NCBI GenBank assembly: GCA_029844215.1
Contig: CM056723.1
Location: forward strand, 3,866,980-3,930,979
From: Przewalskia tangutica
Lineage: Eukaryota > Streptophyta > Magnoliopsida > Solanales > Solanaceae
Reading direction: 5' to 3'
DNA length: 64,000 nt
Position 1 is the first letter of the stretch. Every line of letters begins with the position of its first letter. The notes under the pieces were generated by a model, which was not told the origin of the DNA, ran no database searches, and worked only from the letters and a program-made list of their open reading frames with translations. Of the stretch, positions 57,747 through 64,000 are shown piece after piece. The position numbers were made by a program, and so were the translations under genes.

Positions 57747-59025
57747 GCTCATTAATTTTATGGAAGTCAAAGAAGCAAAATATGGTGTCAAAGGAGCTCA
57801 GCTGAGGCTGAGTATAGAATCATGGCTAATGCAATTTCAAAAGTGGTATGGATTACAAACACTATTGAAGGAACTGGGGAATGAAGTGGATGAGCCAGTG
57901 GTAGTGTATAGTGACAGCAGCAAATTCAGTACTGCACGAAAGAACAAAATATATTGAGATCAATTATCATTTCATTAGTCAAAAGATTCAAGCAAGATTA
58001 ATCAAAACAACTCATGTCAGCTCAAGAGATCAACTAGACATCTAGGGATGGCAATTGGGCTGGTTAGGGTGAAACAAACTTTGACCTATTCAGATTTTGT
58101 CATGCCCTGCCCCGTTTAGCTTTGTCCAAAAAAAGGTCCTGTCCCGCTAAGCCCTGCCCTTCTCCATCCCGTTTGTTCAATTGAGATCTATCTATAATTT
58201 AATAATATATTTATTTTCTAATCAGTTTTTAAGTATTATTATAAATGTAACTCATCTAAAGGAAAATAATTTTATTAGGATATTTTATATTTTTTTATGG
58301 TTATCTCATATTTTGTTTGATGATGAAAGTTTAAAATAATTTTAGAATCACGTCTATGTTAAAGTGACGACATATTGATGTATTTGTAGACATATATATT
58401 ACGTGGTACTTGACCAGTCCCATAAAATATATTTCGGAGTTCAGCCACAATTACACTTACAAAATTGATAAATGAGTGGACAAGGGAACCTAACACAACA
58501 GCAAATAAAAATGGACTTGGTCTATTATCGCTGAAGGCAGGAAACCAAATACAAACTCTGTTTCTTTACTCTGTTGCTTCAGTTGTTCGCATCAATTGTG
58601 GCAGCGAGCTGCAACTTTGGATTTTTTTCGCAAGCCTTGTAAATGATTTTTTTCGCAAGCCTGATTTTCCTTAAAATCCACCACATGTCCTGTCCCATTT
58701 CAATTTTTAACAAAACTAATTTTATCTTGCCCCGCTCTGCCTTGCTCCGTTAAGAATTTATTCTGTCCCGCCCTGCCCCAATTGTCATCCCTATAGACAT
58801 CCTTACAAAAGGATGGCCTAGAGCACAACATGAACACTTGGTTGGCAAGCTAGGTGTATTAAATATTTTTGCACCCACCAGCTTGTGGGGGGAGACGGGA
58901 GTGATGAAATAGGTTGAAGTGTTAGTGTTTAAAGAAGAGAGGGGTTTATTTGTTATTACTTAGTAATTAGAAGGGTAGCTAAGCAATTAGTTAAGTAAGG
59001 TTGTTAGTTAGTTGTTAGATATTAT
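57747..59025 (+). mobile_element. Copia-F: Copia 3' fragment split by a hAT-like element
   Basis: RNase H remnant: WKSKKQNMVSK, SAEAEYRIMANAISKVVWI (out of frame by one base), and, across the hAT insertion, LDI/LTKGWPRAQHEHLVGKLGVLNIF. A polypurine tract GCTTGTGGGGGGAG lies at 58881-58894, and a putative LTR start TGATGAAATAGG at 58902. That LTR is cut at 59026 by the 5' LTR of Copia-G. The RT and everything upstream are missing. Confidence 0.75.
58043..58793. mobile_element. hAT-like non-autonomous DNA transposon
   Basis: A 751-bp insert with terminal inverted repeats TAGGGATGGCAATTGGG and its near-complement CCCCAATTGTCATCCCTA, bordered by a perfect 8-bp duplication TAGACATC (58035-58042 and 58794-58801). 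An 8-bp duplication and TAGGG ends are hAT hallmarks. No transposase is encoded. Short CCCGCCCTGCCCC-like subterminal motifs occur on both sides. Confidence 0.92.
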
Positions 59026-59265
59026 TGTTAGAATAATATTATTAATGCTTATTAATAATATTATTAATGTAAAGATCCTAGTATGGTATGTTGTAAAAGA
59101 ATTAAATAAGAGATATTACTAGAATTAAATAGGAGATATTATTAGAATTAAATAAGTAATTAAATAGGAAGATATTAAGGAGAATATCACTCTTCATATT
59201 TATTGTATTACATATATATATTCTTACCATATTAGATGAATAAAGATGGAGAAAATATTCTATCA
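59026..59265 (+). repeat. Copia-G 5' LTR with perfect hairpin
   Basis: At 59032-59065 the LTR holds a perfect 15-bp inverted repeat, AATAATATTATTAAT, around a GCTT loop. The same hairpin is in the 3' LTR at 63913-63946. Confidence 0.93.
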
Positions 59266-59437
59266 TGGTATCAAGAGCTTAAGGAAAAGATTCATCTTCC
59301 TAATACCAATTTTTTTTTTCTGTTTCTTTTTTTTCCAAATTTCGGCTCCTCCAAAAAATCCTCATAGCCGAAAATTTGGAGTTTTGTTTTTCTGTTCATC
59401 GTGTTTTCCGTTGTTCGTTCATCCAACTATTATCAAC

Positions 59438-60578
59438 ATGTCTGAATCCAAATCATTTTATCACCCCGCTCTCACAGTATCTAATATCAAAACTCACGTT
59501 TACATAACTTTACAAATGGAGAACGTGCATTATGCTTCATGGGCAGAACTTTTCAAAATATGTTGTCGTTCTCACCGGGTTCTTCACCACATCATTTCCC
59601 CGGAAAAAGACAAAGAAAAAGTCTTGACAACGGATGAAGACAAAGAATTGTGGGATGTCCTAGATGCCACTGTTCTTGGTTGAATATATTCAACAATATC
59701 CACTGATTTGTTGCACACGATCATGGAAACAAATTCTAAGGCAATTGATGCTTGGAATCGATTACGGGACATTTTTTATGATAATCAAAATTCCCGTGCA
59801 GTTGCTTTGGAACAAAAATTCTCCAGTGTTGATATGGAGGATTTTCCTAATGCTCACTTTATCACAACGCCTCAAAGTGTTGGCGGATCAATTAAAAAAT
59901 GTTGGATCCCCGTCTCCGACAACCGTTTGGTTCTACAACTTGTTGTCGGTTTGACAGAGGCATATGGCGGAGTTGCCACCGTTATCCGTCAAAGTAACCC
60001 ACTTCCGTCATTCTACAAAGCAAGATCTATGTTAATCCTAGAAGAACAAGGCTTCTCTAAAAAGGTTGCTAACACAACTGACTCGACGTACATGACCACC
60101 ATTGATGGAAATAATGTTGCAACCCCACAAATTAACCGGGGTCAAAAAGGACGACATGGAAATAAAAAAGGTGGAAACCATGTAAAGCGGAACAATCGAA
60201 TTCCGTGGCGGCGGGGTTAAACGGTGGTCTGGCGATGGCGGGTTCCGACGATGGTTCCGGCGGCCACATCGACAGCGGTTATGGCAGCAACTCAGGCGGC
60301 GGGAGCGGCAATGGTGGATACTTCAAACAGCCACCATCAAGACCACAATGGACCTGGCCACAGTGGAATTGGGCTGGACCCCCTTGTCCTTACCCTACAA
60401 CCAACTGGGCCAGGCCTAACTCCACATTTAATTACCCAAAGAACTCAAGCGGCCACGAGGTCTCTGCGCGTGTCTTTCTTTGGATATGCCCGACCAGCTC
60501 TTTGGGCGAATTTAAACAAGCCAACAGGCGGGAGTCGCTTTCATCGGGCAGCGCCATTTTCTGGCTGGCGAACTCAAA
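59438..60578 (+). pseudogene. Copia-G gag (one nonsense codon, frameshifts)
   Basis: The start at 59438 opens MSESKSFYHPALTVSNIK, followed by VHYASWAELFKICCRSHRVLHHI. A TGA at 59681-59683 replaces an expected Trp, and the same frame continues STISTDLLHTIMETNSKAIDAWNRL. A +1/-1 pair of shifts (about 59855 and 59915) scrambles the SQRLKVLADQLKNVGSP block, and the frame then recovers (NRLVLQLVVGLTEAY). The C-terminus is basic and Gly/Ser-rich. No zinc knuckle is visible, as in Copia-A and Copia-D. Confidence 0.88.
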
Positions 60579-61817
60579 GTGACATCAACATTTTATGGGC
60601 CTCAAGTGTGGAATGAGGCTCACTCAACAGTGGGCCAACCGACAAACATTGAACATGCCATGCATACACTCGGACTTAATTCACCGGACACGAATTGGTA
60701 TATGGACTCAGGTGCAACGTCGCATATGACGTCATCCCAAGGTAATCTTACGTCCTATTTTAATTTGAGCAAATCAAATGGTATAACTGTCGGAAATGGC
60801 CATTCCATTCCAATAAAAAGGTATGGTTCTACTAAATTGTCCAAACCAAATCCACCATTAGCCTCGAAAAATGTTATTCATGCACCACAATTAATCAAAA
60901 ACCTAATCTCCGTTCGAAAGTTTACTTCAGATAACTGGGTTACCGTAGCTTTTGATCCTTTTGATTTTACTGTGTATGATTTTCAGACAGGGGCGCGGCT
61001 AATGAGATGTGATAGCCAGGGAGAACTTTATCCAGTTACTTCACTACTACAACCGGACAAGAAATATTTTAATTTTGCTGTTTTTAATTCCAATTTGTGG
61101 CATGAACGTTTGGGACATCCAGGAGAGTCTGTTTTAAACTCTCTCAAACGCAATAATTCAATTTCATGTACACGAACTCTTAATAAGTGTCAATCTTGTC
61201 CTTTGGGTAAGCATGTTCAACTACCATTTGAGTCATCTTCTAATTGCACTTTTCTGCCATTTGATACTATACATTGTGATATTTGGACATCCCCTGTTTT
61301 GAGCTATTCAGGGCATAGATATTACTTGATTGTTTTAGTTGACTACTCTAAATTTTTGTGGACATTTCCCATTTCGAAAAAATTCCAAGTTTTTTTCACA
61401 TTCCTTATTTTTAGAGCATTCATCCAAAAACAGTTTGAACGGGATATCAAAAACATCCAATGTGATAACGGGCGGGAGTTTGACAATAGACAATTTTGGG
61501 ATTTTTGCAAAACAAATGGTTTGAATTTTCGTTTCTCATGCCCTCACACATCTTCCCAAAATGGACAGGCAGAACGAAAAATACGAACCATAAATAACAT
61601 TATCAGGACATCCCTTGCTCATGCCTCGCTTCCTCCTAACTTTTGGCATCATGCACTTCAGATGACTACTTATTTGTTGAATATACTACCAAACAAAAAT
61701 ACATCACACCAAACACCCCTTCAATTACTTTACCTCCGAGAACCGACATATTCTCATCTCCGGATCTTTGGTTGCTTGTGTTATTCATTATTCCCATCCA
61801 CCACCATCCATAAATTA
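60579..61817 (+). pseudogene. Copia-G protease and integrase, long open frame
   Basis: A 413-codon frame holds the protease core NWYMDSGATSHMTS (about residue 40), ITVGNGHSIPIK, the pre-integrase zinc motif LWHERLGHPGESVLNSLKR...CQSCPLGKH, and the integrase core HCDIWTSPVLSYSGHRYYLI (first Asp), IQCDNGREFDN (second Asp) and HTSSQNGQAERKIRTINNIIR (Glu). It ends at a TAA soon after FGCLCYSLFPSTTIHKL, where the family continues, so a frameshift or stop truncates it. All catalytic residues are present, making this the best-preserved retroelement coding block in the window. Confidence 0.92.
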
Positions 61818-63912
61818 TAACCAAGATCTACTCCATGTATTTTTTTGGAATACCCATCCCATCATCGGGGATACAAATGCTATGATCTATCCTCCAATAG
61901 GATTTTTATTAGTCGTCATGTTATATCTGATGAAACTCAATTCCCGTTTAAAAAAACCCATGAGTCACGATCTTCCATATATGAGTTTTTGGATGCCGGG
62001 ATACACCCAATTTTTACCCAACCATTGTTCCATAGTTCGGTCAATGCCACAACTAATGAGCAAAATTCTTTACACCCATTACCCGTGTCCTTAACAAATG
62101 ACGCCCAACCCACTGTCTTGGACACAAATACTCATTTTGGCCCAACTGGACACGGTACCTTCACAATACCGAGCCCAACATGTCACGGACCAACCAATGG
62201 CAATCTGCCTCCTAATTCGACCCAAGCCACTGATCCAGACCCAGCTTTACAAATACCACCTTTGGCCAGTGGCGTCCAGTACACTGGCCCAACAACACGT
62301 CCGGTCACCCATAGTCAACATGGTATTATCAAACCCAACACTAAATACAGCCTTCACACCCAAGTATCCAAATCACCTTTACGCGCCACGTATGCGCTAA
62401 AAGACCCAGGTGGAAAATGTCCATGGATGATGAATATCATGCTCTTATTAAAAATAGGACATGAGATTTGGTACCTCGTCCATCTAATGCTAATATAATT
62501 CGGTCTATGTGGATTTTTAGTCATAAAGAAAAATCTGATGGTTCTTTTGTGCGGCATAAGGTCCGTCTTGTAGGTGATGGGAAGACGCAGCAGGTGGGTA
62601 TCGATTGTGGGGAGACATTCATTCTAGTGGTCAAACCAGCTACTATCAGAACAGTGCTAAGCTTGTCTCTCTCCAGAGGATGGTCCCTTCACCAGTTGGA
62701 TGTCAAAAATGCTTTCCTCCATTGTCACCTAAATGAGGCATTTACGTCGTAAACCATTGGGATACAGAGATCCAAAATATCCCAATCATGTATGCCTGCT
62801 AAACAAGTCTTTGTATGGTCTCAACAGCGCGTGGCACAGTATCGTGATTTCGCGATTTTGTATCACAAATGGTTTTTTCACACAGCCGTTTCGATAATTC
62901 ACTTTTTATCTATCATCAGGATAATCATACGACTTATCTTCTGTTGTATGTGGATGATATTATTCTGACAGCTTCTTCAGAATCCCTTCGCAAGAATATC
63001 ATGTCTCAGCTTGGTTCAGAATTTGCTATGAAGGATCTTGATCCATTACACTTCTTTTTAGGAATTGCTGTGACACGACATGCAAGTGGGCTCTTTCTCT
63101 CCCAGAAGAAATATGCATCTGAGATCGTGGAACGAGCTGGAATGGCGTCTTGCAAACCTTCAGCGACACCGGTAGACACAAAGTCCAAATTAAGTGCAAT
63201 CTCTAGCAAACCCTATGCTGATCCAACATTGTACCGCAGCCTAGCAGACGCATTGCAATATCTCACATTTACCAGACCAGACATAACATATGTCGTGCAA
63301 CAAGTGTACCTATTCATGTATAATTCGATGGAAGAACATATGCATGCCCTCAAACACATTGTGCGCTACATTAAGGGCACTCAGGAATATGGATTACACC
63401 TTTACCCATCTCGCGTCTCCAAACTTGTTACTTATACATATGCAGACTGGGTAGGCTGTCCAGACACCAGACGCTCCACATCTGGTTATTGTGTCTTCCT
63501 CGGTGATAATTTAGTTTCATGGTCTTCCAAACGGCAACCCACGATGTCGCGCTCGATCTTGAAGGCGAATCTGCGTCGCGTTGTCAATGTTGTGTCTGAC
63601 TCATGATGGATTCAGAATCTTTTACTAGAGCTTCATTGCCCAATTCCGAAGGCTACTATGGTTTACTGTGACAACATTAGTGCGATATATCTCTCAAATC
63701 CAATATATCATCAACGCACTAAACATATAGAGTTGGATATCCATTTTGTCCGTGAAAAAGTGGCTCGCGGACAAGTGCGAGTATTACATGTCCCTACGCG
63801 TCATCAAATCGCCGATATCTTCACGAAAGGGCTTTCGCTGATTTTATTTGAAGAATTTCGGGACAGTCTCAGCATTCGACGCCCTCCAGCTTCAACTGCG
63901 GGGGAGTGTTAA
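61818..63912 (+). pseudogene. Copia-G integrase tail, RT and RNase H (broken)
   Basis: Plus-strand frames in order: YKCYDLSSNRIFISRHVI (integrase tail), a Pro/Thr-rich linker, NIIRSMWIFSHKEKSDGSF and HQLDVKNAFLHCHLNE (RT), then after frameshifts and a small deletion near 62750-62870, LLLYVDDIILTASS (catalytic YVDD), MKDLDPLHFFLGIAVTR, and RNase H blocks LKHIVRYIKGTQEYGLHLYP, YADWVGCPDTRRSTSGYC and KHIELDIHFVREKV. It ends RRPPASTAGEC with a TAA formed by the first bases of the 3' LTR. Confidence 0.88.
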
Positions 63913-64000
63913 AATAATATTATTAATGCTTATTAATAATATTATTAATGTAAAGATCCTAGTATGGTATGTTGTAAAAGAATTAAATAGGAGATATTAC
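63907..64000 (+). repeat. Copia-G 3' LTR (partial, cut by window end)
   Basis: It begins TGTTAAAATAATATT, identical to the 5' LTR except for two substitutions. Confidence 0.93.

Larger units (their letters stand above)
59026..64000 (+). mobile_element. Copia-G: Copia retrotransposon, youngest-looking, runs off the window
   Basis: The 5' LTR is at 59026-59265 (240 bp), the PBS TGGTATCAAGAGC at 59266-59278, the polypurine tract GCGGGGGAG at 63898-63906, and the 3' LTR starts at 63907, with 94 bp visible. The two LTRs differ at two of those 94 positions. Gag, protease, integrase, RT and RNase H are in Copia order. A nonsense codon and several frameshifts are present despite the similar LTRs. 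The left flank is attat; the right flank is outside the window. Confidence 0.94.

Noticed and set aside
1..64000. A novel multi-gene system
   Set aside because: Apart from the GILT-like gene, all coding signals are explained by retroelement or transposase families; no unexplained conserved gene cluster is present.

Overview
This is a transposon-dense stretch of a plant nuclear genome, most likely from Solanaceae. That assignment is inferred from the repeats: tRNA-derived SINEs, a LINE and a SINE sharing a GTTGTTGTTG-type 3' tail, chromoviral LTRs of the TGTTATACCCCG...GGGTCGTGACA type, and several Copia lineages. The only ordinary protein-coding gene I can support is a five-exon GILT-like (gamma-interferon-inducible lysosomal thiol reductase family) gene on the minus strand at 7925-10294. 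Its stop codon lies three bases from a Copia LTR, and its active-site motif reads CPSS instead of CxxC.

Layout. (1) 632-7921: Copia-A (minus), decayed, carrying a SINE in its RT gene and a 2.1-kb solo LTR in gag. (2) 7925-10294: the GILT-like gene with a SINE tail in intron 1. (3) 10.3-12.5 kb: non-genic sequence with SINEs. (4) 12554-34521: Copia-B (minus), a roughly 5-kb element expanded to 22 kb by nested insertions: a chromoviral solo LTR (13991-20214) that contains a second solo LTR (15912-18600), a roughly 1-kb organelle-like segment (about 21510-22520), and a complete-length 9.5-kb Ty3/gypsy chromovirus (23661-33202). Every LTR-type insertion in this nest has an identifiable 5-bp target duplication. 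(5) 35.6-40.5 kb: a tRNA-Ser-like pseudogene, a 5'-truncated LINE and a Copia 3' fragment (Copia-C). (6) 40640-45489: Copia-D (minus), complete-length but decayed. (7) 46.15-48.5 kb: a PIF/Harbinger transposase relic with a large head-to-head palindrome, followed by a cluster of four SINE insertions (48.8-50.4 kb). (8) About 51.6-56.4 kb: Copia-E (minus), 3'-truncated and split by a solo LTR. (9) 57.7-59.0 kb: a Copia 3' fragment (Copia-F) split by a hAT-like element. (10) 59026 to the window end: Copia-G (plus), the youngest-looking Copia here, whose 3' LTR runs off the window.

The retroelement genes encode the usual Gag, aspartic protease, integrase, reverse transcriptase and RNase H, but every copy has stops or frameshifts, so none looks autonomous as read. 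I found no evidence of an undescribed multi-gene system. The unusual material is the nesting history, the altered GILT active site, a pseudo-tRNA with a CTA anticodon loop, a recurrent GC-rich trident repeat, and the indel-riddled CpG-rich gypsy copy, which may partly reflect assembly error.
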